From: Mimachlamys varia
Lineage: Eukaryota; Mollusca; Bivalvia; Pectinida; Pectinidae
Length of the DNA stretch: 64,000 nucleotides
Direction: 5' to 3'
Assembly (NCBI GenBank): GCA_947623455.1
Contig: OX392543.1
Coordinates: forward strand, 20,272,757-20,336,756
In this document: positions 35,224-45,485 of the stretch, piece after piece
Layout of the letters: every line of letters starts with the position of its first letter
Position numbering within the stretch: position 1 is the first letter of the stretch
Program-made: the position numbers and the translations under genes
Notes under the pieces: model-generated
Seen by the model: the letters and a program-made list of their open reading frames with translations, nothing else
What the model was told of the DNA's origin: nothing
Databases searched by the model: none

Positions 35224-36022
35224 ATACGTTAATGCTCATTTTATAACGTAACACTAATCGTAGAGTCACTATGCTTCTATACAAAATTTGCTGCTTGCCT
35301 CTGTATAATTCAAATTTCATACATTCCATGTCCTTTGATAATCAAAACATCATATTTACATCTCTCCCTACCTCGGCTTAGTAAGTTCTGACTGCGGAGA
35401 AACATCTGTATACACAATGTAAAAAGGCTCGGCGGATTGATTTCCGTTTTAAATTATGCGTAGACTACCTATACCTTTTGTGGGAAAATCCAGGGTTATA
35501 TAATTATAGATCTCATATGATACCTCTGGTCCGCAGCAACCTTAAAAAGTTGTCATCAGGGGGTGCTCCTACCAAAGGAAGGAATTTCTATGACGATACG
35601 ATACAATATGGCGCCGTTCACGCTTCAAAACGATGACTATACGATGACAGCCCTTGTTTGGTTCCTTCTACCTCTTGAAACATGCAACATATTTGGTGTT
35701 CATGACGTCAAACTATACAATAGATTAATGCAAGTATACTTACCGTACACGCAGTCAGAATGAGGTACAACCTGTAAATTGATCATCTGATATACCAATG
35801 AAGGAGTTCGTAGGTTTACGATTGTATGGACCTGAGTACTTGATAAAGACCTCGTCTTTGTCTCGGTTAACTTCCAACGTTTATATATTCACCATAATAA
35901 GGATGTATAACGTATGGGTCCCATTGTAGAAAATCGATGTTTTATTTATGTTGTAACGTGGAGATACGACCTTGCATAACAATATCAGGAAATTACGAAA
36001 CCAGTTCAACTGGTTCGGACCA
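35224..36022. other. Unique sequence
   Basis: It contains TGACGTCA at 35703-35710. The 66-codon frame 35563-35763 has no domain. Confidence 0.45.
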
Positions 36023-36088
36023 TTTGGCCTGATGGTAATGACATGGCTCAATAACCTAGAGGTGTCAGGTTCGCGCCCGGCTCGTCTC
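36023..36088 (+). mobile_element. tRNA-like sequence, probable SINE head
   Basis: GGCCTGATGGTAATGACATG can serve as an A-box region and CAGGTTCGCGCCCGG is a good B box. The intervening part does not give a clear anticodon arm, so a tRNA-derived SINE head is more likely than a tRNA gene. Confidence 0.5.
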
Positions 36089-36305
36089 ACTAGTTTCATT
36101 TCATCGCTTTCTCGTAAAATATTGTTTATTTCCCAGGTCGGGATGTTTGTTTTAATATTAACCCAAGTCTGGGTGTTTGCATGTTATAATTATCACTATT
36201 GATAATTTCTTAAATATAATATTACAGTCCCTGGTACCCGATTAAAGCTTACGTTTGCTGCTTCGTGCGTAACTATTTGATCTGTATACCTACGTTAGGT
36301 TATAT

Positions 36306-36532
36306 ATGCCTATCTCAAAAGTGTTGTTATCTCCCTTGTTTGCAATATCATGGGTACATTGGGCAGTGTTTTTGAAACTAATTTGGCCATGTAATTATGT
36401 CGTAAAATGGGAATGACGTCACCCGATTGTCACATGGCGCCAAAACATCACTAAACACTTCCCGGAAGTCTATCTAGCATCCACCGTTTTGGCCTATCAA
36501 GGGAGGTAACAACACTTTTGGTAAAGGCCTAT
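36306..36532. mobile_element. Inverted-repeat MITE, ~227 bp
   Basis: Arms of about 33 bp: CAAAAGTGTTGTTATCTCCC against GGGAGGTAACAACACTTTTG, extended outwards by TGCCTATCT / GTAAAGGCCTA with mismatches. TGACGTCA lies inside at 36414-36421. No coding frame, and no clear target duplication. Confidence 0.8.
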
Positions 36533-39204
36533 TTTCAGTGACGTTTCATAACAATGTTAAAACACATATCGTCGACATCAATAAAACAGCAATAGTGCCT
36601 AGTGTTGATCCCACACATCACCACATAGATCAGCAAGATAAGTAAATCACATTCAATTTTTACTTACTTTGTTTCAATTAACATTCATAATTTTAACGAT
36701 CCCAGTCTAAGAACGATTTCTTATTAAAAAATAAATCGACCAAAATCATTATCATGTGCAACTATTTCGGTATTATATATGCCCACACGTGCGTATATGC
36801 TGGGGGCAATATACAATTAAAGTTTCCTCCAATTTTATTATATTGCAGATCCTTGTTCTCATTCCGTTTTAAAGGAATCTGACTATATCCAAAAAGAGGC
36901 CATCTTCTGGTGACCATTGTCACCTCTTTACCTTACACTTCAGTAGAATTGTCAAATTGGTGACCGGTGAGGCTACCATCAGAAGCAAGTTATTTCGTCA
37001 TAGCACTGTAAATTAACTTGTTGTGACGAAATGCCTAAACACACAGATTGGATTATGCAAGCTATTTCGCCGACAAACTTTCCCATTTGATTTAAACATA
37101 TTTATTGCCTTTGAAATAGAAAAAAACTTTAACATGAAAGATTCTGGCAATGGCATTTTGATTAGCTGATGCAAAAGGTTGCCATGACGTGACCCCTATT
37201 AGATGTTGTCAGATCTTAACGAATCAGAGAGAACATTACGGAACGGCGCGGAGTTCAAAATATGATTTTTCCACTTGAACATTTTCTTAATTTAATATCG
37301 ATTTTAAAGTGCTATCTCACTGAAATACCAGCACAGCATTCCACTAGGTCTCATTCTTCTGGGAACGTCGGTCTTGAGAAAAAAACAGCAAGTGAAATAA
37401 TGCAATGTTTGTACATAAAGTTAACATATTTCTAAATCGATAAATCTAAATTTAAAATACAATTGTACTAGCAAAAATGACATTTTGTATATACCATGAA
37501 AAAACTCACAAAAAACAAATATCATAAAACATCTTATGAAAGAACCATTTTCTAAAAATGACATTTTCTTTATTAACGCTAGACGTATTGCGTGTTTATT
37601 TCTCATCGAGGTTTCATGTTTCGTAATAGTCGGTAGACTTTTTAGGCTAGTGATGGGACAGAGAATAGCTTTCGGCATGTTGTAACATTTATAAACTGTG
37701 ATGTATTGCATGGCAATGACAAGATAGTGAATTCATCCTGCAACGCGCACCGGAAGTGCCCGATAACATCCGGCTGAATATACTTGGAACGCGGCCAACA
37801 AATCATGCGTGTTCCATCAACGAACATGACATTCTATACATCAATTTTCAGAAAAGGAATTCTAAAACGCAAATGAAGGCCATATACTTTCTTTAGCATT
37901 GTCGTCAATGTTATTTACCGAGTTAAATGGGTTTGTATCCAAACTTACAATAATTACTTTATGGAGATGGCGTTCTATTGCAGAAAGGTCATAGCTTGAA
38001 AGGGAAGGGAACATTTTACTGTACGCCCAGATTGGAATTAAAAGATGACGTAACATCCACCCACCAACCCACACACACACATGCTGCACTTTTTAAATTT
38101 AGTAATAGATACAGTTTGCGGAAAAAAAATAATCACACTGCATCATACATGTACAGCAGTTTCATCCTTATATGACTCGTCAATGATGATAGGGGTCAAA
38201 AGGTGGGAATCGAACTTTTCTAAACTTATGTAGAAGCAGAAGGGTCAGGTGCGTAAAGATCTTATTAGAAGCAAAAAAAAAAAAAGAATAAATACTGTAT
38301 ATTTTCAAATAGTGTGCTGCGAAAGTGTGTAAGGTATGAATAATGTCACTATATCCACATGAGATATCTGTTGCTGCCAAGGCTCAAGAAAACTGTACGT
38401 GCGTTAGAAAGTAAAAGAAAAGTACAAATTGAGATAAGTATTCTGTTGTCTTGTATGTCTGGTTAAATTGACGTATACACAAAAAACTGTATTGATAAAT
38501 AATGTTTATACAAATTTCCTATTCTTTTCACTGCCACTGACAAAGCTTTGTGGTAACGGTTGTCATGACAACAAATGAAATATGACCATGCCATCATCTC
38601 CTCTGTATATTCAGTGACAGTCATTATGACTCAGACACTTATGTACAATGTACTAGTTTTCTTTGTTCTATAAACTCACGTCTGTACAGAACATCTTGTA
38701 GACGAGGAATGATCAAGTTAATGTCAGACTCAAAGATAAGATAGATATAGTTCCTAATAAATAGCCACATGTTACGTCTTACACCGAAATAATATTGCGT
38801 AATGTAATCTCGAACAGAAAACTACACATCATGCGTCAGTTATGAAAGAAACATACACCATAATCAATAGAGTCACGTCTGCTAAGAACAGCCGACATAT
38901 TAGCCTATATTTATGTATATTATCTCTAAACAGACGTTGCACACCATATATCGTTTAGGAAAGAAAGTAGAATAATCTCTAATCGATTTATCCCTGGACT
39001 CGAGGGTATGGCCGTAACTTTAAATATATGTGAATACAGCTGCCTGACTTTGTTCCCAGGTCCATCATTGTCAATGGCGACACAAAGCGTTGGGCGGGTG
39101 TTGGCTGGCGGATGAGGTTATTATAGGGTTCTTCTACAAATACACTGCTATATAAGTTTGAAGATAAATGGGTGATAGATAAATAACAGAGGTCATTATT
39201 TGTT
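36533..39204. other. Unique sequence, no gene supported
   Basis: About 2.7 kb without recognised repeats. A short CA run (about 38070-38082) and an A run (38273-38284) are present. Frames up to 96 codons (37421-37711, minus) have no domains. Confidence 0.5.
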
Positions 39205-39290
39205 CAATGTCTCCGCTTGGAGTCGAACCAAGAACCTCTGGCTACTATGTTATTACGCTCAACCGTTCAAACTAAAGAATTGCAGCTAAT
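39205..39290 (-). other. tRNA-like sequence, minus strand (pseudogene or SINE head)
   Basis: On the minus strand, TTAGTTTGAACGGTTGAGCG resembles an A-box/D-arm region and GGTTCTTGGTTCGACTCCAAG-like sequence gives a B box and T arm. The anticodon region is not clean and the acceptor stem does not pair convincingly, so a working tRNA gene is unlikely. Confidence 0.45.
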
Positions 39291-39445
39291 GATTACCAGG
39301 GTTGCAGATATATATTAAATAATATCTCACCAACCTCGCTTTACCGGTTATAAAGATTTAATATATTTGATAAGTTAACACAAAAACGAATAATTCAATA
39401 CGATACAATTTTAACAATAGCGTTTTAAGCTTCTTTACTTCTTTT

Positions 39446-39523
39446 CGCAATATCTCGGTAAATTTCCGGTTATCTTCGGATTAGATTTTCGAATATTACC
39501 GGAAATTTCTCCGAGATGTTGCG
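39446..39523. repeat. Inverted repeat, ~78 bp
   Basis: CGCAATATCTCGGTAAATTT and AAATTTCTCCGAGATGTTGC pair over about 25 bp with a small bulge, around a loop containing TCTTCGGATTAGATTTTCGA. It may be a small foldback element. Confidence 0.65.
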
Positions 39524-39848
39524 ATCGCTTTGTGCTTTGTCGTGAACGCTTCACAAAAGGGAAAAAAGAACAGAAGACATTTGCCGGCGTTCTAGTTTCA
39601 TTTTCTTTACTGCCATTTTGTTCTTAAATTGTGAAGTATGCCTAGTAAAGGTATGTTTTGACAGTCTAAACACCATAGTGACTATTACCTAACCTAGTAA
39701 CTTGTTGATGCGGCTGAAGTTTAGTCTTTATGTGTTGCGATAATTACAGAACTGAATTGTGTCAGAAGATTTCGACCGGGAGGTTTAATTGTTAAGGGCG
39801 TCCGTTTAATGTTTGTCGAATCACTGTGAGGCTGTGAACAACTCGTTG

Positions 39849-39965
39849 GGTCGCGGTAGCCGAGTGGTTAAAGTGTCCCGACATTCTACCAATAGCCAGC
39901 CCTCCACCTCTTGGTTGCGAGTACTCCGGCTTTACTCCATCTCCAAAACCTGATATTTCAGCTTT
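39849..39965 (+). mobile_element. SINE C (Leu/Ser-type head), truncated
   Basis: GTCGCGGTAGCCGAGTGGTT AAAG is a good A box of the tRNA-Leu/Ser type, followed by GTCCCGACATTCTACCAATA and AGCCCTCCACCTCTTGGTTG as in the copy at 31020-31195. The tail is lost after about 39965. Confidence 0.75.
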
Positions 39966-40930
39966 ACAGAAAACTACAATATGTCTTATCAAATGAGTCA
40001 TACCATTCATACTTCGCTACTAATAATTTCACGAAAATTATTCTGATCGCGAAATTCGGGAAAGTAAACAGCACGCAAAAAAAAGCTTGGTTAACAGTAA
40101 GTCATAAATGTAGATAAAATGAAATTGGCAATCAATGTTTTTGGTTTTGGCTTTCCTTGTACAAAGTCTTAACAATTTGGGTTTTTTTTCGATGAAGAAA
40201 GGAGCACTCCATGTACAAAATCTTTTTTCACACTTCTCTGATGGACGCAACGCTTCATTAAACAAAACAAAAACCAGCATGTAAGAATAACCCAAACTTA
40301 TTCCCATTTTACGTTGTATACTACGAACCAGCCATGGAGTTCCCGAATGGTTTCTCTTCGGAAGCTTATCATTGGCACTTGTTAGTACCAACACTCTGAC
40401 AAAGGAAGTAATCTTATATACAAACTTAATTCTATATTCCCTTGATATTTTTCACACACGATGCCATTTTATCGAAAAGTTATAGCGTATTTTTTTTCAT
40501 TACTTCAATAGCATAGTTTAGTGCCTCTTCGCGTGCGTTCGTGCACGCGCGTTATCCATGAGCTGCAATACAGCTGCTTAGTAGGCAAGCCGTGTCGGTT
40601 TTGATTAGATTTAAAATGCAGTTTGAATAGATTGATACGCGGCGGTACATGGTGTATTCTCAAAGGACAACTAGAGTTCGTTTTTTGAAGAGCAAACTTA
40701 CGTAAACAGCATGGTAAACAAAGGTAGAACACACTATACTTGTATAAAATTTGATTTACATTTACGAAGTTGCCAGCCGTAAACATCACATTTAGATACG
40801 TTGCACGTAAATGCACAAAATCACTATATATACTAGTATATATATGAGTTCATAGGTTGTTAGAATTTGTCTCTCATCCGTTTGTCTTTATTTTGACAAT
40901 AAAATATGCTTAAATCATACTAGTATATAT
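39966..40930. other. Unique sequence, no gene supported
   Basis: Minus-strand frames of 118 (40038-40394) and 103 codons (40505-40816) have no recognisable domain and are within chance length for this base composition. Confidence 0.5.
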
Positions 40931-41240
40931 CACATGATCTTGATCACTAGACGTACTAAAAGATGTCACATGATCTTGATCACTAGACGTACTAAAAGAT
41001 GTCAAGTGATCTTGATCACTAGACGTACTAAAAGATGTCACGTGATCCTTATCACTAGACGTACTAAAAGATGTTACATGATCTTGATCACTAGACGTAC
41101 TAAAAGATGTCACATGATCTTGATCACTAGACGCATTAAAATATGTCACGTGATCTTGATCACTAGACGTACTGAAAGATGTCACGTGATCTTGATCAAT
41201 AGACGTACTAAAAGATGTCACGTGATCTTGGTTGATACAC
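40931..41240. repeat. 36-bp tandem array
   Basis: About 8.5 copies of TGATCTTGATCACTAGACGT plus ACTAAAAGATGTCACA. The 36-bp unit keeps frames open on both strands (105 codons +, 110 codons -), reading 12-residue repeats; these are not genes. Each unit carries TTGATCA and mostly CA(C/T)GTGATC-like junctions, and the array is bordered on the left by ACTAGTATATAT, which occurs twice (near 40840 and 40919). Confidence 0.95.
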
Positions 41241-41539
41241 ACTCTAATTAACTAACGACCTTCCCAGTCTAGTTTTCTGTCTTGCCTCTTCCTTAACAAA
41301 ATCCTACGTTCTCAAATAGACGAACGTTATGCTATCTTCCACAAATACAGGAGGGGAAGTAACCTTCATCAAGCTTCCGGTCACCTGACTGACCAGTTCC
41401 GGTTCTGTTGCATTTCTTTGTTGGCTTATTATAACCAATGATAAGAAAAAACACTAAAATTGTTAGCAATTAACTCTTTTTCCATGAAATAACATATTGA
41501 CCAGTTCCAACATTAAGATAGGACGTATTAAAATAAATT

Positions 41540-41735
41540 AGGGAATACCGAAGCGTTAATAAAATCATATTCCGAACTTAAAATCGATTCAAACAGGGGC
41601 AAAATAAGAACAAAGGAAATATCTACATGGATACCCTTGTAAAAGTACAAGATAATAAGACCAGGTGTTCCAGAAGAGTAAGCGTCTTCTTCTTCATTGA
41701 CGATAACGCCGTGTAAATCTTTGTCGCATCCAAGT
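41540..41735 (-). mobile_element. Retroelement 3' tail, minus strand
   Basis: GGGAATACCGAAGCGTTAAT, TTCCGAACTTAAAATCGATT, AGTAAGCGTCTTCTTCTTCA and CGTGTAAATCTTTGTC match the tail seen at 46890 and 53400, with more substitutions. No coding sequence is kept. Confidence 0.82.
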
Positions 41736-42285
41736 AAACGTCAAGTTCTCAAAGTGCATCTAGGAATGTATTAGTTACAAAATCTTATTACTCTCACAGA
41801 ACCTTTGACAGTGGTCGAAAACATTAAGTGTTATCTACTTTATTGTCCTCAAATTTGACATTTTCCCAAACACACATTTCCTCGAACTACGCTTTGCATA
41901 TCTGGGGCAAAAGACAGTTAACATTCTTATCGGTGTATACAGGATGAATAGCTTGATGTTTGTTTGCGAAGATTCCATGTTGGTTGTCGCGGAACGTCTT
42001 CATTTTCTTTTATTGGCATTCTTTGGAGAAGATAGAAACTCTTTGTTTAGTTTGAGATTTATTTGTCGGCCACTTTTATTGCTAAGATTGTTGAACAGAG
42101 GACTTGTGTATGGCTGGATACTTCTCCAACACATCTCATACAAGTCTACCAACATACCGTTTTGTAAGTAGATCGTCAAACATTGCAGTAAAAAGGCAGT
42201 ATAATGATTTGTAATATGACTTGATTGTTTCGTTTATTCTCATTGGCCCACTTCATGTTTTTCTCTCCAGCACCAGTTTGTGAGT
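41736..42285. other. Unique sequence
   Basis: A 75-codon frame (41944-42171) has no recognisable domain. Confidence 0.45.
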
Positions 42286-42372
42286 AGACCTGTTCGTGCT
42301 AAAAATAACACGACTGGGACATTCCCTTCACATTGTCGACCGGTTCGTGCTATTTTTAGCACGAACAGGTCT
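42286..42372. repeat. Perfect 22-bp inverted repeat (hairpin)
   Basis: AGACCTGTTCGTGCTAAAAA TA (42286-42307) and its exact reverse complement (42351-42372) flank a 43-base spacer, which contains a further partial GGTTCGTGC. It lies about 110 bp upstream of the frame at 42480. Confidence 0.88.
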
Positions 42373-42395
42373 GCAATCTTTGCTTCAATTGTTGT

Positions 42396-42432
42396 CCAAT
42401 CGCCCAACGTGTTAGTTTTGACAACAGCCAAT
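42396..42432 (+). promoter_or_regulatory. Two CCAAT boxes upstream of the 42480 frame
   Basis: CCAAT occurs at 42396-42400 (CCAATCG) and 42428-42432 (CCAATCA), 80 and 48 bp before the ATG at 42480. Paired CCAAT boxes bind NF-Y in animal promoters. No TATA box is evident. A promoter role is inferred from position only. Confidence 0.4.
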
Positions 42433-42479
42433 CAGAATGCTTGATACAAGCGATCGTTTGGAATCACTTTGTTTACAAT

Positions 42480-42665
42480 ATGGCAGACGGTCAACCCACA
42501 GAACGCTTTGCTACAATAAACGAAGAAGAACTTAATGATCTATTGAAGAAAAAAGATGCAAAGAACACACGGAAGAACACTGCTGGCGCTGCGAAATTAT
42601 TTAGGCAATATTACGGTGCCAAAGGTCAGTCAACGGACTTCGACTTCAAATGGTTCTATTATTGA
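42480..42665 (+). CDS. Crypton-derived (DUF3504/ZMYM-QRICH1-type) N-terminal fragment or first exon
   Basis: A 61-residue frame starting MADGQPTERFATINEEELND. The start has a favourable context (A at -3, G at +4) and is preferred over an in-frame ATG at 42441, which precedes a less protein-like stretch. The order RFATI-x-EEEL-x-LL followed by KDAKNTRKNTAGAAKLF resembles the N-terminal segment found before the DUF3504 domain of Crypton-recombinase-derived proteins, which are abundant in bivalves and corals. This is recognition by eye. The DUF3504/recombinase core is absent: the frame stops at 42663-42665 after FKWFYY. A donor-like AAAG|GTCAGT lies at 42621-42630, so the piece could be a first exon, but no downstream exon is recognised. 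It lies between two hairpins (42286-42372 and 42730-42875). It could also be a fragment carried by a transposon. Composition is polar and charged, with no membrane segment. Confidence 0.5.
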   Translation: MADGQPTERFATINEEELNDLLKKKDAKNTRKNTAGAAKLFRQYYGAKGQSTDFDFKWFYY

Positions 42666-42729
42666 ACTGTTGAATTGTTAACTTCTTAATTGTTATTCAT
42701 TTGTTTTATTTGGTCATATTACAAAGCAG

Positions 42730-42875
42730 TTATTGCATTTTGTTTTCGGTGTACACGAGACTATACGGACCTGGGCAAGAGTTTGTTCACCTCGGCCTTC
42801 AGCACTTCGGCCGAGGTGAACAAACTCTTGCCCAGGTCCGTATAGTCTCGTGTACACCTCAACAAAATGCAATAA
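42730..42875. repeat. 146-bp near-perfect palindrome
   Basis: The arms 42730-42797 and 42809-42875 are reverse complements around the 11-base loop TTCAGCACTTC. The inner ~49 bp, from GTGTACACGAGACTATACGG to TTCACCTCGGCC, are exactly complementary; the outer TTATTGCATTTTGTT part matches with one indel and a few mismatches. The 60- and 64-codon frames across it on both strands are the same arm read twice and are not genes. Confidence 0.95.
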
Positions 42876-43441
42876 TTGTATAAAGTATGCCGACTTCATG
42901 ATGATCAAGATATCGACACCCTAGTACATATTTCTTTATTGGTTTCTGTGTACCACTGCAATCAAACGCTGGAGAGTTCCACTCGATCCACACAGTTATC
43001 TTTCCTTTGTATTTGTATTTTGTATTTTTCGAAAATGAATCAGTTTTGTTTTTCCCCTTGAATTATGTTTCAAAATTTGAATGTCTCTTGTTAAGATTTG
43101 ATTTCAGAGCTGTTTTTCCGGTTCGAAGTTCAAATCTTTCGGTGAGCCCTAACTCTTAATTTTCCAGACATGTGCATATTTTCTTCAAATCCAGGGATAG
43201 ATCATGAATGGAAAATACATGTGCCTTCCGAATCCTTGTTGAAACTGATTGGCAATATATAATGTGTACATTTCAATTTCAATAAATTTTATCGTCAGGA
43301 GACAGAAATATTGGACAGCAGGCATAGCCTACATGTATTTAAGCCCTCCCCAAACACATTAGCAAACAGTGTTACAAGCAAAGACATATATATATCATAC
43401 CGCATACAAACAGATTGATAGTATTAAATGAAATAATCAAA
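42876..43441. other. Unique AT-rich sequence
   Basis: No feature recognised. Confidence 0.5.
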
Positions 43442-44395
43442 GAAGGGAAACAATTACTTAATCCTAGATCTATTTAAATTCATTTTAATGATTTATACAT
43501 GCACCCTTCATTGAAGTTCCATAAATAAATAAAATATGTACAAGCAATCATCAGCAAAGAAAAAGAAGTTTTTTATTTAGCTGCATGTGTAAACATTTCG
43601 TGGAATAAATTCACCGTAACTTACAGATATACACAAAAATGTCCATATATTTTTTGTTTAAAGGAAGTAAAGATAATAACGTTACATCCGGATAACAAGT
43701 CACTTTTTCTTAAATCCGTTTTGTATAGTATAGTTGCTCTCGATGCTGAAGGACACTAATTTGTTCTGTGATTTCGTTCATAATTCTTAACTTCCTGTTA
43801 TCAAAGTACGTCACGATGAGTAAGGGTAAACAACTACTCAATCCTATTTCTATTTAAAGTCAATTTAATAATTTATACTTGCACCCTTCATTGAAGATCC
43901 GTATATAAATAAAATATATACAAGCAATCATCAGAAAAGAAAAAGAAGTTTTATTGATCTGCATGTGTAAGTATTTCGAGGGATAAAATCATCGCAACTT
44001 ACAGATATACACAAAAATGTTTATATATTTTGTTTAAAGGAAGTAAAAATGATAACGTTGCATCCGGAAAACAAGTCACTTTTTCTTAAATCCGTTTTGT
44101 TTAGTATAGTTGCTCTCGATCATCTGTATACATGTATATTCAGAGGAAAAATAACATTTTAAATGGCTTCTTTTGAGCTCTTCTTTCAGATGAAATCATC
44201 AGCTCTTTAAAAATAGGAACAGATAAGCAGTTTCCAAAGTTGAAAATGCAATAGTTTAGGGTCCAAAATCGGGAGTCTCCCTCCTAAATAGGGAGGGTTG
44301 GCAAGAACGCGATGCTGAATATGCCGTCTGAAGGACACTAATTTGTTCTGTGGTTTCGTTCATAATTCTTAACTTCCTGTTATCAAGTTCGTCAC
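43442..44395. repeat. Direct segmental duplication, ~380-bp unit
   Basis: Unit 1 (43442-43821) and unit 2 (43822-44395) share GCACCCTTCATTGAAG, CAAGCAATCATCAG, ACTTACAGATATACACAAAA, CAAGTCACTTTTTCTTAAAT and TTAACTTCCTGTTATCAA in order, starting 379-380 bp apart, with about 10% differences. Unit 2 has about 200 extra bp (44118-44327) between GTTGCTCTCGAT and CTGAAGGACACTAATTTG, which in unit 1 are almost joined. Confidence 0.9.
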
Positions 44396-44399
44396 CGTG

Positions 44400-44865
44400 T
44401 GTCTGGGTTTTTTCTCTCTGACAAGCTGATAGATGGTAAGTCATATCACAAAACCATTTTATCAACACGTGGTTCCTGTTTTTCTGAAACACGAACATAT
44501 ATATGGGTAAAACGTCACAAGTTATCGATCCACCAGTTTCTCTGTATTACCATGCAATATATGCCAAGGTAAATATTTTTTTCTGTTTCCGCCATTAGCG
44601 CGTTATTCAAGCACGTGCAATACACGTTACGTATTGCTACCTATCCTAAAAAATATATATTCCTACATCCGGGTCCGTATTTATTTATTTGTTCTTTGAC
44701 TTCCGCGTGCCAAGGATTAACAGGTGCAGTCAAGTACAGTGATAAGTGATTGGTTGATAAACACTGGACACATATAATACAAGATACACTGTAAGCATCC
44801 AGCACCACTGGGATCTCTGAACTTACCCCAAAAGTTGGACGGAAGACGTATAGTTTGTTATGCTT
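44400..44865. other. Unique sequence
   Basis: No feature recognised; includes the end of an 80-codon minus frame without a domain. Confidence 0.45.
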
Positions 44866-45010
44866 CTACATTAGTTTAGAAATTTTGGATTCCCATCTAT
44901 TGGCCCCTAGCATCACTGAAGAGTCCCAGAAGGACGAAACAGCTGTATGATGCAGTTTAATTCATTTTTTCGGCATACTGTATCTATTACTTAATCTAAA
45001 AGCATCTTTT
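44866..45010 (+). repeat. Interspersed repeat family E, copy 2
   Basis: TGCTTCTACATTAGTTTAGA, GGCCCCTAGCATCACTGAAG, CAGAAGGACGAAACAGCTGT and TTCATTTTTTCGGCATACTG, in the order seen at 51290 and 54060. Just downstream, CGAAACTCTCGAAACCTT is duplicated (45076-45112). Confidence 0.82.
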
Positions 45011-45174
45011 GTATCCCTCGTTTTATAAAAACCCATATAATTAAGTACCTGCAGTATGACAGTTTCGATCACTACCGAAACTCTCGAAACCTTCCGAAAC
45101 TCTCGAAACCTTAGTGACTACCTTTTAGCAACAACTCTGTCGTCTGTTTATATTAAAATTAGGTAACATAAACA

Positions 45175-45485
45175 GGTTTTGCTTGGCATTGGGTTTTAAT
45201 TGTGTCTTTTGCTTGGCTTTATTTTTATTGCTGTTTTTTTTGCCTGGTTTACTTTGCATTAGTGATTCTTGCTTGGCCTTAAATTTCATAACGGTTTTGC
45301 TTGGCCTTAAATTTAATAACGGTTTTTGCTTGGCCTTAAATTTCATAAGTTAATTTTGCTTGGCCTTAACTTTCATTAATTATTGTGTTAGCCTTAACTT
45401 TCATAAGAACTTTTTGCTTGACCTTCAATAGCTTAAGTAGTATTTGCTTGGCCTTAAGTTACACAAGTTTTCTTTGCTTGGTATT
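45175..45485. repeat. ~30-bp tandem array
   Basis: About 11 copies of TTTGCTTGGCCTTAAATTTC plus ATAACGG(TT). Spacing varies from 28 to 33 bp. The minus-strand 73-codon frame (KFKAKQ-type repeat) is the array in frame and not a gene. Confidence 0.9.

Noticed and set aside
39205..39290. Possible functional tRNA gene on the minus strand
   Set aside because: T-arm-like and D-arm-like parts are visible, but the anticodon and acceptor stems do not pair convincingly.
40910..41251. Long frames on both strands (105 and 110 codons)
   Set aside because: 36-bp tandem repeat; open on both strands for the same trivial reason.
42701..42908. Two overlapping frames of 60 and 64 codons on opposite strands with similar protein sequence
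   Set aside because: They are the two arms of the 146-bp palindrome read from both strands.
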